From the NCBI GenBank assembly GCA_036379295.1, contig DASVGY010000134.1:1-9219 (forward strand): a stretch of 9,219 nucleotides of DNA, in the 5' to 3' direction. Below the pieces are notes generated by a model. That model saw only the letters and a program-made list of their open reading frames with translations, was not told the DNA's origin and ran no database searches. This stretch comes from Pseudopedobacter sp036379295. GTDB taxonomy: Bacteria > Bacteroidota > Bacteroidia > Sphingobacteriales > Sphingobacteriaceae. Numbering within the stretch: the first letter of the stretch is position 1; every line of letters begins with the position of its first letter. A program made the translations under genes and the position numbers. Shown here one piece after another: positions 1 to 7,293 of the stretch.

Positions 1-54
1 TTCAGGCTTTGCCATCATTTATTACCATAATTTTAACTTTTTCCTCAAAATAAT

Positions 55-513
55 ATGAACACCAACAAAGCAACTATCATCTCTGGAAGTAGAATCATCA
101 ATACACCGGTTGAAAACGCCTATAAGAAATTGATAGAGCCCACTGAACAGGTAAAATGGAATACATTGTATTTAGATGCTAAAACGGAACCAGCGGGCGA
201 AATTACTAACGGAACCATAATGACCGGAAATTTTAAAGGCTCGGGAAAAGCAATTGTGGAATTTCAAAATGTGCAGCCAAACCGCGAGTTTACGCACTAT
301 TCTAAAATGAAAATGTTTAACCTAATTAGCCTTGGCGAATTTTACCACACCTACAAGGTTGTTGATAAAAACGGACAGACAGAATTTACCCAAACTGTTT
401 CCTATGAACCAAAAAGTTTGGGGAAGCTTTTAAAAAATATTATTGTGAAAAGTTTCAAAAAAAGGCTTCCTGAAAGTTTTGATGAGTTTCAAAAATATGT
501 GGAAGCAAATTAA
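55..513 (+). CDS. SRPBCC-fold (polyketide cyclase/START-like) protein
   Basis: This 152-residue protein has the size and pattern of a single-domain SRPBCC/Polyketide_cyc2 protein, a helix-grip fold with a hydrophobic ligand cavity. The opening has the family look: a strand (residues 6-15), then INTPVENAYKKL leading into the first helix, then W35 in the position of the usual 'W...' of the family. The beta-sheet runs through about residues 55-115, and the long C-terminal helix covers about 125-150 (SLGKLLKN... to the end). There is no signal peptide or membrane segment, so it is probably cytosolic. No catalytic residues can be assigned, and the ligand is unknown. The gene lies 15 bp upstream of the MBL-fold gene on the same strand, so the two are probably co-transcribed. 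No Shine-Dalgarno is visible. A weak Bacteroidota-type promoter (TTTG at 8-11, TAACTTTT at 34-41) precedes the ATG. The fold assignment is fairly sure; the function is not. Confidence 0.82.
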   Translation: MNTNKATIISGSRIINTPVENAYKKLIEPTEQVKWNTLYLDAKTEPAGEITNGTIMTGNFKGSGKAIVEFQNVQPNREFTHYSKMKMFNLISLGEFYHTYKVVDKNGQTEFTQTVSYEPKSLGKLLKNIIVKSFKKRLPESFDEFQKYVEAN

Positions 514-528
514 TTTAAACAATACAAT

Positions 529-1419
529 ATGAAACAAATTATCTCAACCTTTTTTTTAACAATTTTACTTTTATTTACTATGGATGCGCATGCACAAAAT
601 TTTAAGACAATTGCAGCAAAGGATTTAAACTTAAAAGTATATTACGCATCAGAAAATAATTTTGGAGTTGCTTCTGTAATAGTTTCAGGCAAAAGTGACG
701 CCGTATTAATTGATGCACAATTTACATTGGATGATGCAGAAAATGTAGCACAAGAAATTAAAAAGAGTGGCAAAAAACTAACTGCAATTTACGTTTCTCA
801 TGGCGATCCAGATTATTATTTTGGTTTGGAAGTATTCAAAAAATATTTTCCCGAAGTAACGGTTTATGCTTCACCAGCAACAGTTGAACACATAAAAGCA
901 ACAGCCCAAAATAAATTAGAGGTTTGGGGCAAATCATTTGGAAAAGCAATTACTTCAAACGCTATTTTGCCTCAAGTTTTAAAAGGAAATTTGATTGAAT
1001 TGGAAGGTCATAAATTAGAAATAATTGGCTTAGATGAGTTTCCATTAACCACTTTCGTTTGGATACCATCAATAAAAGCAGTTGTGGGCGGAATTAATGT
1101 TTTTGGTACTTCATTTCACCTTTGGATGGCAGATTCGCAAACAACAGAAGCAAGAAACCAATGGATTACTATTCTGAATAAAATTGAAAATTTGAATCCT
1201 GAAATTGTAATTCCTGCACACGGAAAATTAGGCACAGCGTTGGATATTTCAGCAGTAAAACACACCAAAAGTTATATTCAATTTTATGAAGGAGCATTGA
1301 AAACTAACAAAACTTCCACAAGCCTAATTAACGCACTGAAATCAAAATATCCTACACTTACTAATGAAACTTCTTTAGAAATCGGGGCAAAAGTGAACAC
1401 GGGAGAAATGAAATGGTAA
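529..1419 (+). CDS. Exported MBL-fold metallo-hydrolase-like protein with altered metal motif
   Basis: The 296-residue product starts with a signal peptide (hydrophobic core about 5-17; AHA then Gln at 21-23 fits signal peptidase I), so it should be periplasmic. The mature part follows the MBL-fold plan. The first beta-sheet carries 'VLIDAQF' (59-65) where the fold usually has its 'DtG' loop. The motif at 91-99 reads HGDPDYYFG in place of canonical HxHxDH. An HLW element at 197-199 is followed by 'AD', and an IPAHG motif lies at 228-232. Likely metal ligands are therefore H91, D93, D95, H197 and H231, with Tyr96 in place of the second-site His. My recollection of family members is that this HxDxDY version recurs in a subset of annotated MBL proteins, but activity and metal content are uncertain. 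No substrate can be named. It forms a tight pair with the upstream SRPBCC gene. Sampled rows are markedly AT-rich (18 G+C of 60 at both 721-780 and 1321-1380). Confidence 0.86.
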   Translation: MKQIISTFFLTILLLFTMDAHAQNFKTIAAKDLNLKVYYASENNFGVASVIVSGKSDAVLIDAQFTLDDAENVAQEIKKSGKKLTAIYVSHGDPDYYFGLEVFKKYFPEVTVYASPATVEHIKATAQNKLEVWGKSFGKAITSNAILPQVLKGNLIELEGHKLEIIGLDEFPLTTFVWIPSIKAVVGGINVFGTSFHLWMADSQTTEARNQWITILNKIENLNPEIVIPAHGKLGTALDISAVKHTKSYIQFYEGALKTNKTSTSLINALKSKYPTLTNETSLEIGAKVNTGEMKW

Positions 1420-1434
1420 AAAAATAAACCTTAA

Positions 1435-1606
1435 GATATTGGCTGCTACCTAAAAGAAGACAAGCGTAAAAAACCAAAAATTGTCTTTTATACCGCAAAA
1501 CGATTTGGTAAACTTTTAAAACACGCAATAAAAAGTTTTACGCTATGAATGGAATAACGAAACAGTTTTTCTCTTTAGAAAACACGCTACTCATTCAATA
1601 TTTTAA
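1435..1606 (+). pseudogene. Possible decayed reading frame, SRPBCC C-terminus-like
   Basis: The gap after the MBL gene is not plain noncoding sequence when translated. Frame 1 is open from 1435 to a TGA at 1546-1548 and includes YTAKRFGKLLKHAIKSF. The upstream SRPBCC protein has YEPKSLGKLLKNIIVKSF near its C-terminus. The shared positions (Y, K, GKLLK, KSF, one residue gapped) are matched by similar codons (ctt tta aaa; aaa agt tt). At about 1541 the protein-like reading shifts by one base into frame 2 (RYEWNNETVFLFRKHA...), which stops at 1604-1606, just inside the convergent GH35 gene. No start codon or complete domain is present. It may be the frameshifted tail of a second SRPBCC-type gene. 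It may equally be a chance resemblance in lysine-rich, AT-rich DNA. Confidence 0.22.
1457..1487. terminator. Weak hairpin, possible bidirectional terminator
   Basis: AAGACAA (1457-1463) and TTGTCTT (1481-1487) form a perfect 7-bp inverted repeat around a 17-base loop. Only a short T-run follows on either strand (CTTTTA on both). It sits between the convergent MBL and GH35 genes, where a shared terminator would be expected. A second inverted repeat, AAACTTTT (1510-1517) with AAAAGTTT (1531-1538), lies just to the right and has no T-tract. Both are AT-rich and thermodynamically weak, so this is position-based inference. Confidence 0.22.
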
Positions 1607-3241
1607 AAGTTTAATCTTAAGCACACTAATACCATCAAGATAAATATCTGAAGCTATGTCATACGGATTTGGAGGAAGTTTAACTCCAAATTCGTCTCCG
1701 TTTAAGACTCTGCCTTTTTGCCATTTACCATCAATAAAACTTCCTTCTTCTACCGATAAAAGTTGCGAATGTGGCTTCTTGGCATCCGCAGATTCATGCT
1801 CAAGATGGCAAGCGTTGCCGGCAACAATAAATTCATCATCGGCTATCTGAATTACCAAACCAAAACCTTTAATAACATCCTTTTTTTGTAAATTATAGTT
1901 GGGTTTAAAAATAAAGTCGCCAAGCTTAAATAACTTGGGCGACACCGCATCCCCCTCCATAAAACCGTTAATTTTATCATTAAGCTGGGCTTGGCAAATT
2001 AAGGGCAGTAGATCTTTTAGCACCTTATAAGCTTTCTTGTTAGGATGATAGCTATGATGATCAATACCAAAGGCCGAAAAACCCATAGCCTTAAAATGTC
2101 CAAAACAAAAGTACGCTTTAGGGGCACTGCTTAACGTGTCGTTCATCCAAATTGCACATGCTTCTGGTATGAGCAGCGGATTCTTATTATGTAAAAAATT
2201 TTCGGCAGACAACCCAAATGTTTGAGAATAATTATCGTTGGCCAAGATGTCAATATCCGGAGCACCGGCCTGCCAAATATCTATCATAAGAAAGTTTGGT
2301 CCTCCACTAGGCCAAACACCCGGAATTAGGTTACCACCAGAAGCATCCCATGCGTTTACAAAGGCAGGCAGCTCATGAACAGATTTACCTGCTTGGGCAA
2401 GTTTGTTTACATATTTAGCATAATTCCAGGCCATAAATATTTCGTCGGTATTTGGTGACTTTCCAAAAACTTGTTCCCATGTACCTACCTTTTTTAGTCC
2501 ATTTTTTATGTACGGTGAAGAAATATTGGGTTTAAGTTTTGAGAGGTTATTATTGATGTATTCAATTAACTCAACCGGAACATCTTTATTAAATAAATTA
2601 GTACTCTCAACCGAAAAGTCTCGGGTAGCTCCTAACAAACCCACCTCGTTTTCAACCTGCATCATCAATACCGCACCGTGTTTATCAACTTTTGCAATTC
2701 GCTTTACCAGTTCCTTATAGGCCTTCAAATCCGCATTTAAACAACGCTCATTTATGTTGGAAATGGTGTTCGAAATTCTTCCGTCATTAACAATCATCCT
2801 CGGGAAACGCTTCATATCTGTTTTAACCCAATCAGGTGTGCAGTTTGATTCTCCGTTTTTCCAACTTCCAAACCATAGGATTACTAATTTTAACCCATTA
2901 GCAGTTGCATTTTTTATATGGCTGTCTATTAACGAATAATCAAAACAACCTTCTTTTGGTTCAAATTGCTGCCAACTTATGGGCAAATAAACGGTATTGA
3001 TATTTTGTGATTTAACATTTTCCCAAACCGCTTTCATGTAATTTATACTAGAGGCAGAAGAGTTTAGAAGTTCGCCACCAATAATGAGAAATGGTTTATC
3101 ATCTACATATAATTGTTTATGGCCGTTAAGTGCCCTAATTTTAGGCAATCTTAAACTTTGAGTATGATTAGCAACTTTACATCCTAATGCTTGTCCCAAA
3201 AGCAACAAGCAAGCAATAATAGAAGATTTCATTTTTTCCAT
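1595..3241 (-). CDS. GH35 beta-galactosidase, DUF5597 type, predicted lipoprotein
   Basis: The 548-residue product is a GH35 retaining beta-galactosidase of the bacterial type with a C-terminal DUF5597 domain. The catalytic (beta/alpha)8 barrel spans about residues 38-400. It opens with FLIIGGELLNSSASS (51-65) and WQQFEPKEGCFDYSLID (90-106), as in this group. MQVENE (194-199) gives E199 as acid/base, and LIPEA (357-361) gives E360 as nucleophile, so the active site looks intact. DUF5597 covers about 410-545. The N-terminus ends in ALGC with Cys21 as probable lipidation site, placing it on a periplasm-facing or outer membrane. Met4 (ATG at 3232) is an alternative start that keeps the signal. 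Characterised relatives include the xyloglucan-active Cellvibrio japonicus Bgl35A, so removal of galactose from hemicellulose side chains is a reasonable guess. It is the last gene of the GH cluster, 188 bp after GH3, with a weak promoter-like TAAAATTG (3292-3285). The exact substrate is not shown. Confidence 0.9.
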   Translation of the reverse strand: MEKMKSSIIACLLLLGQALGCKVANHTQSLRLPKIRALNGHKQLYVDDKPFLIIGGELLNSSASSINYMKAVWENVKSQNINTVYLPISWQQFEPKEGCFDYSLIDSHIKNATANGLKLVILWFGSWKNGESNCTPDWVKTDMKRFPRMIVNDGRISNTISNINERCLNADLKAYKELVKRIAKVDKHGAVLMMQVENEVGLLGATRDFSVESTNLFNKDVPVELIEYINNNLSKLKPNISSPYIKNGLKKVGTWEQVFGKSPNTDEIFMAWNYAKYVNKLAQAGKSVHELPAFVNAWDASGGNLIPGVWPSGGPNFLMIDIWQAGAPDIDILANDNYSQTFGLSAENFLHNKNPLLIPEACAIWMNDTLSSAPKAYFCFGHFKAMGFSAFGIDHHSYHPNKKAYKVLKDLLPLICQAQLNDKINGFMEGDAVSPKLFKLGDFIFKPNYNLQKKDVIKGFGLVIQIADDEFIVAGNACHLEHESADAKKPHSQLLSVEEGSFIDGKWQKGRVLNGDEFGVKLPPNPYDIASDIYLDGISVLKIKLLKY

Positions 3242-3358
3242 AATAAGCCTCTAAGTTTTTATAAATTCATGTTAATTCGGACAACAATTTTAATTTGTCT
3301 ATTAGAGTATTATTGAAAACCTAGAAGGGTTGAACTAAATTAAAACTACTGCAAGGAA

Positions 3359-3376
3359 TTAAGAACCCATTCTTAA
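3359..3376. promoter_or_regulatory. Perfect 7-bp palindrome between GH3 and GH35
   Basis: TTAAGAA (3359-3365) and TTCTTAA (3370-3376) flank a 4-base loop (CCCA on plus, TGGG on minus). It begins 54 bases after the GH3 stop codon and ends 118 bases before the GH35 start. No T-tract follows on the minus strand, so it is a poor Rho-independent terminator. It could instead be an mRNA hairpin setting GH35 level or 3'-end stability of the GH43-GH3 message, or an operator. A second 7-bp hairpin, TAACTAT-TCA-ATAGTTA (3427-3443), spans the GH3 stop codon. Structure is seen; function is inferred. Confidence 0.25.
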
Positions 3377-3429
3377 GAGCGCCATTTTAGAGTCAAAAAC
3401 TACAAACCAGATTAGGTTCTATCGCTTAA

Positions 3430-6063
3430 CTATTCAATAGTTATTATTCTATTTAAAATATTACCACTAAGTATATTTTTTTCATCGGGTTGGCTGCCGC
3501 CGATGCTGATTTCAACTTTTCCGCTTAGCGGCTGCCTGTTACCATCGCCATCAACATAGCTTAAATCTTCTGGGGTTAACATAAATTTAACTTCGCGGGT
3601 TTCCCCTGCTTTCAGGCTTATCCTTTCAAAACCTTTAAGCGCCTTAATTGCTGTTTTTATGTTCGTATTCTCGTTTACAACATATAGTTGAGCAACTTCA
3701 TCGCCGGCTAATTTTCCGGTATTGGTAACTTTTACAGAAACAGTAACGGGCTCCGCTTTTTTAATCAAAGGGATGTTTAAATCATCATATTTAAACGAAG
3801 TATAGCTTAAACCATAGCCAAAACCGTACAGTGGCTTCCCGCCGAAATAACGATAAGTACGGTTTTCCATATTATAATCGTTAAACGAAGCTAAATCCGC
3901 ATCGCTGGCATAAAACGTAACTGGCAAACGTCCGGCTGGGTTATAATCTCCAAAAAGCACATCGGCTACTGCTGTACCAGCTGCTTGCCCGCCGTACCAG
4001 GCGTTTAAAATTGCCGGAAGATTTTGCGATTCCCAAGGTGTAGCAATGGCACTGCCCGTCATCATTACAAAAACAACAGGCTTTCCGGTACTTTTTAATG
4101 CTTTCATTAAACGGGTTTGAACTTCTGGCAACATAATCGACGTACGATCACCACCATTAAAACCCGGAAAATTTACCTTCATTTCTTCGCCTTCTAACTG
4201 CGGAGATATGCCACCAGCAAAAATAAAAGCATCTGCATCTTTGTATTTAGTTGCCAGTTTAGGCATATCTGTAGCTTGGTAAGTTCCAGTGCTTAGCCTG
4301 ATGTTTCCTTTTCCATCTCCTTGCCAGTACTCAATAACTAATTGATATACAGCATCTTTTTCAACTTTTAATTGATAAGTTCGGGCGCCCCATCTGTTTC
4401 TTTCCCAAGCATTCAGCACTGTTTTTCCGTTTACCAAAAACCGATAGCCATCGTCTCCTTCAACTTCAAAAGTAACTTGCCCTGTTTTATCAGCTTTAAA
4501 GTTGGTACGATAACGAGCCGAAAAATTATTGGCCGTCATTTGCGCCCCCATTTTTTGTCCTTCCTGCCAAAAGTGGTTCAAATCTTTTTCCTGCGCTACG
4601 GTTTTAGGGCTTCCCTCTAAATTTCTATTGTCAAAATATTCGGCTTTAAAACCTGGCTTTCCTTCAAACGAATATTGTTTACTTAAATCCTGATAAACCA
4701 ATAAAGTATCGTTGGTAAAATTTACCGCTTGTTCGTAAACCACGGTTGTATTTTTGCCAACCTTATCTTTAATACCTTGTAAAATAGTCCTCAGCTTAGA
4801 TGGCGTTCCGTTATAATTTCCTAAAATGGAGATGGCGTTGTCAGCGTTTGGACCTAAAACAACAATTTTTTTTAGGCTTTTACTAAGAGGTAATGTTTGC
4901 TTTTCATTTTTTAACAGTACGATGGATTGGTGTGCCATTTTTAGCGCTTGTGCCTTATGCGCCGGACTTTCTAAAACCGAAAAAGGTGTTTGGGCATATT
5001 TAACCATTGAAGCGGGATCAAACATGCCTAAACGAAAACGGATCATAAACAATCTTTTGACAGAAACATCTATCTGATCTTCGGTGATTTTGCCGTCCTT
5101 AACCGCTTGTACTAAAGAAAGAAAAGCATTGGTACCGCAATCTATATCGGTTCCGTGGTAAACAGCATCTGCCGAAGCTGATTCGGCATCTGGATGGGTT
5201 TTATGGTTTTTAAAGAAATCATCAATTGCCCAACAATCAGATGTTACATAACCTGTAAAATTCCACTGCTTACGCAAAATATCAGTCATTAAAATATCGC
5301 TAGCACAGCAAGGTTGGGTTCTGAAAGCGTTATAAGCGCACATTACACCGGCTACTTTGGAGTCAACTACTAACTTTTTAAAAGCAGGTAAATAGGTGTC
5401 CCATAAATCATAAGCACTTACATCCACATCAAAAACATGGCGTAAAGATTCTGGACCGCTGTGTACTGCATAATGCTTAGCACAGGCGGCTGCTAGTAAA
5501 TATTTAGCATCGTTTCCTTGTAGGCCACGCACAAAAGCATCGCCCATGGTTGCTGTTAAAAATGGGTCTTCGCCATAAGTTTCTTGCCCGCGTCCCCAGC
5601 GTGGATCTCTAAAAATATTGATGTTTGGGGTCCAGTAGGTTAAGCCTAAATATCTTTCATTGGTTCTGCCTGTTTCTACTGCTTTATTGTAAATCGCCCG
5701 GCCTTCTAAGGCAGAATATTGAGCCATTTTAAATAAGGAGCCCTTATCAAAAGTGGCAGCCATAGCTATTGCTTGCGGGTAAACCGTGGTTTTAAAAGGC
5801 GTACGAGCTACGCCATGCAACGTTTCGTTCCACCAATCGTAAGCCGGAATGCCTAACCGCTCTATAGCCGGCGAACTATTCATCATTTGCGAAACCTTTT
5901 CTTCTAGCGTTAAACGACTCACCAAATCATTTACCCGCACCTCAAAAGGTTGCGTATAATCGTTGAAAACGTACTTGTTTTCCTGTGCTTTTAATAGTTG
6001 GCTTGCTACTATTAAGGTGAGTATCAAAAACAGCGTTTTTACAGAGAGAGTCCTTTTTTTCAT
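3430..6063 (-). CDS. GH3 beta-xylosidase/beta-glucosidase with PA14 insert
   Basis: This is a complete 877-residue GH3 exo-glycosidase. After a signal peptide (hydrophobic core about 10-22; LKA then Gln at 24-27) comes the N-terminal barrel domain, about 38-350. It carries RDPRWGRGQETYGEDP (152-167), KHYAVHSGPES (196-206) and TSDCW (274-278), so D276 is the catalytic nucleophile. The second GH3 domain starts near 385 and is interrupted by a PA14-type domain at about 468-595 (FKAEYFDN, VEGDDGYRFLVNG). It resumes with SPQLEGEEM (620-628), where E624, E626 or E627 must supply the acid/base. A fibronectin III-like domain covers about 770-860. The paired cysteines (C251/C252), the DV-SAYDLWDTYLPAF stretch and TSDC resemble the beta-xylosidase/arabinofuranosidase clade more than BglX-type glucosidases, but specificity cannot be fixed from sequence. 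PA14 inserts in GH3 enzymes shape the sugar-binding pocket. The start lies 39 bp after the GH43 stop with no terminator, indicating co-transcription. The stop is TAG. Confidence 0.92.
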   Translation of the reverse strand: MKKRTLSVKTLFLILTLIVASQLLKAQENKYVFNDYTQPFEVRVNDLVSRLTLEEKVSQMMNSSPAIERLGIPAYDWWNETLHGVARTPFKTTVYPQAIAMAATFDKGSLFKMAQYSALEGRAIYNKAVETGRTNERYLGLTYWTPNINIFRDPRWGRGQETYGEDPFLTATMGDAFVRGLQGNDAKYLLAAACAKHYAVHSGPESLRHVFDVDVSAYDLWDTYLPAFKKLVVDSKVAGVMCAYNAFRTQPCCASDILMTDILRKQWNFTGYVTSDCWAIDDFFKNHKTHPDAESASADAVYHGTDIDCGTNAFLSLVQAVKDGKITEDQIDVSVKRLFMIRFRLGMFDPASMVKYAQTPFSVLESPAHKAQALKMAHQSIVLLKNEKQTLPLSKSLKKIVVLGPNADNAISILGNYNGTPSKLRTILQGIKDKVGKNTTVVYEQAVNFTNDTLLVYQDLSKQYSFEGKPGFKAEYFDNRNLEGSPKTVAQEKDLNHFWQEGQKMGAQMTANNFSARYRTNFKADKTGQVTFEVEGDDGYRFLVNGKTVLNAWERNRWGARTYQLKVEKDAVYQLVIEYWQGDGKGNIRLSTGTYQATDMPKLATKYKDADAFIFAGGISPQLEGEEMKVNFPGFNGGDRTSIMLPEVQTRLMKALKSTGKPVVFVMMTGSAIATPWESQNLPAILNAWYGGQAAGTAVADVLFGDYNPAGRLPVTFYASDADLASFNDYNMENRTYRYFGGKPLYGFGYGLSYTSFKYDDLNIPLIKKAEPVTVSVKVTNTGKLAGDEVAQLYVVNENTNIKTAIKALKGFERISLKAGETREVKFMLTPEDLSYVDGDGNRQPLSGKVEISIGGSQPDEKNILSGNILNRIITIE

Positions 6064-6102
6064 TGCAGACGAAGGGTTTTGCGTTTAAATTTTTTGAATG
6101 GA

Positions 6103-7224
6103 TTACAAATTTGCTAATTTCTTGTAGGGCTCTATTGGAATAATTTTGCCATCGGCATCATAACTTAGCTCAGCAACTTTTACATTTCTAAGGTGCGTTT
6201 TGCCGCCCGAAACTTGCGTATCGTGGTAAAAAAGATACCATTTCCCGTTAAACTCAACAATGGAATGATGAGAAGTCCAGCCAACAACAGGCTTTAAAAC
6301 CACGCCCTGATAGGTAAAAGGTCCATAAGGATTATCGCCGGTGGCATAACACACTTGGTGGGTATCGCCGGTAGAGTAAGAAAAATAATATTTTCCTTTG
6401 TATTTGTGCATCCAAGCAGCCTCAAAAAATCTACGGTTATGGTCGCCTCCTATTATTGCTTTACCATTTTCATCTAAGATAACTACGTCTTTTGGCGTTT
6501 CGGCAAATTCTAACATGTTGGCGTTCATTTTTGCAATTTTTGCCGTTAAAGCGGGCTCGTTATCTTTTCCTAAATCGGTTGCCGAACCTTTTGCATCAAA
6601 CTTGCCAGTAGCCCACTTTTGTAGCTGCCCGCCCCAGATCCCACCAAAATACATATAACTTTCGCCATCTGTATCTGTAAATACAGCGGGGTCGATACTA
6701 AAGCTGTTTTTGATGGGTAAGGGTTCTGCCTTGAAAGGTCCTTGCGGCTGGTTACTTTGCGCTACGCCAATTCTAAAAGCACCCTGTTTGTCTCTCGCGG
6801 GGAAATAAAAATAGTATTTTCCGTTTTTGTAGGCTGCATCTGGTGCCCACATTTGTTTATCGGCCCAGGGCACATCTCCAATAGTTAAAGCCATTGGGTA
6901 ATCTTTAACTTTGCCTCCAACACTATCTAACGAATAAACGTAATAGTCTTTCATCGCAAAATGATCTCCGTTATCATTCTCCGGAACGCCTGCATCATAA
7001 TCATGAGATGGGTAGATAAAAATTTTACCTCCAAAAACATGGGCAGATGGATCGGCACTAAACCGCTCTGTAATTAACGGTTGCGAAATTGCACCCTCAA
7101 ACTGCTTTTTGTTTGATTCTTCAACTACTGAAGCGCTATCTGTAACGGCAGCAGTTTTAAGGTTTTGGGTGCATGCAGAGCTGGCTAATACCAAGCCCGA
7201 AAAAATGAGGTGTTCAATCTTCAT
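6103..7224 (-). CDS. GH43 glycosidase (likely subfamily 1 beta-xylosidase), predicted lipoprotein
   Basis: The 373-residue product is a single-domain GH43 five-bladed beta-propeller, an inverting exo-enzyme acting on beta-xylosides or alpha-L-arabinofuranosides. RFSADPSAHVF (54-64) gives general base D58. WAPDA (126-130) is a family landmark. SIDPAVF (176-182) gives D178 as the pKa-tuning aspartate, and FFEAAW (266-271) gives E268 as general acid. HH at 319-320 fits the conserved histidine near the active-site divalent metal in this family. The overall pattern (YPSHD early, then the blades, ending at VAELSYDADG) resembles GH43 subfamily 1, whose characterised members are mostly beta-xylosidases; this is from memory, not a search. 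The leader ends in SSAC (Cys18), a slightly noncanonical lipobox. Residues 22-48 are a polar linker. It is the first gene of the GH43-GH3 unit, and a dyad (7258-7282) lies just ahead of its start, so control of the cluster probably acts here. Confidence 0.9.
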   Translation of the reverse strand: MKIEHLIFSGLVLASSACTQNLKTAAVTDSASVVEESNKKQFEGAISQPLITERFSADPSAHVFGGKIFIYPSHDYDAGVPENDNGDHFAMKDYYVYSLDSVGGKVKDYPMALTIGDVPWADKQMWAPDAAYKNGKYYFYFPARDKQGAFRIGVAQSNQPQGPFKAEPLPIKNSFSIDPAVFTDTDGESYMYFGGIWGGQLQKWATGKFDAKGSATDLGKDNEPALTAKIAKMNANMLEFAETPKDVVILDENGKAIIGGDHNRRFFEAAWMHKYKGKYYFSYSTGDTHQVCYATGDNPYGPFTYQGVVLKPVVGWTSHHSIVEFNGKWYLFYHDTQVSGGKTHLRNVKVAELSYDADGKIIPIEPYKKLANL

Positions 7225-7257
7225 TATGCTGTTTAATTTATTTTATACGCTAGCAAA

Positions 7258-7282
7258 TTTGTTCACAAAAGTTACGAACAAA
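7258..7282. promoter_or_regulatory. Inverted repeat TTTGTTC-N11-GAACAAA upstream of GH43
   Basis: TTTGTTC at 7258-7264 and GAACAAA at 7276-7282 form a perfect 7-bp dyad with an 11-base centre. It lies 34 to 58 bases upstream of the GH43 start codon. The centre-to-centre distance of 18 bases is a fair spacing for a dimeric DNA-binding protein. On the minus strand the outer arm contains TTTG. CAAATTTG follows 17 bases later, a loose match to the Bacteroidota TTTG...TAnnTTTG promoter (last five bases fit), so the dyad may overlap the promoter. It could be an operator for a sugar-responsive regulator. The repeat is seen; the role is inferred. Confidence 0.35.
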
Positions 7283-7293
7283 CAGACCTTTAT

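Noticed and set aside
2..58. Possible 3' end of an upstream plus-strand gene; frame 2 ends in TGA overlapping the SRPBCC start as ATGA, and frame 3 ends in TAA at 51-53.
   Set aside because: Two frames are open to the window edge over only about 17 codons, and neither translation is recognisable, so no gene end can be chosen. The same bases could hold a promoter.
1464..1543. Inverted pair GCGTAAAA (1464-1471) and TTTTACGC (1536-1543).
   Set aside because: The arms are 64 bases apart in AT-rich DNA, with no flanking duplication or encoded mobility gene. It is too weak for a mobile element end or a terminator.
1656..1850. Plus-strand frames lying inside GH35, as also inside GH3 and GH43.
   Set aside because: Each is antisense to a well-supported glycosidase with intact catalytic motifs, and their translations show no domain.
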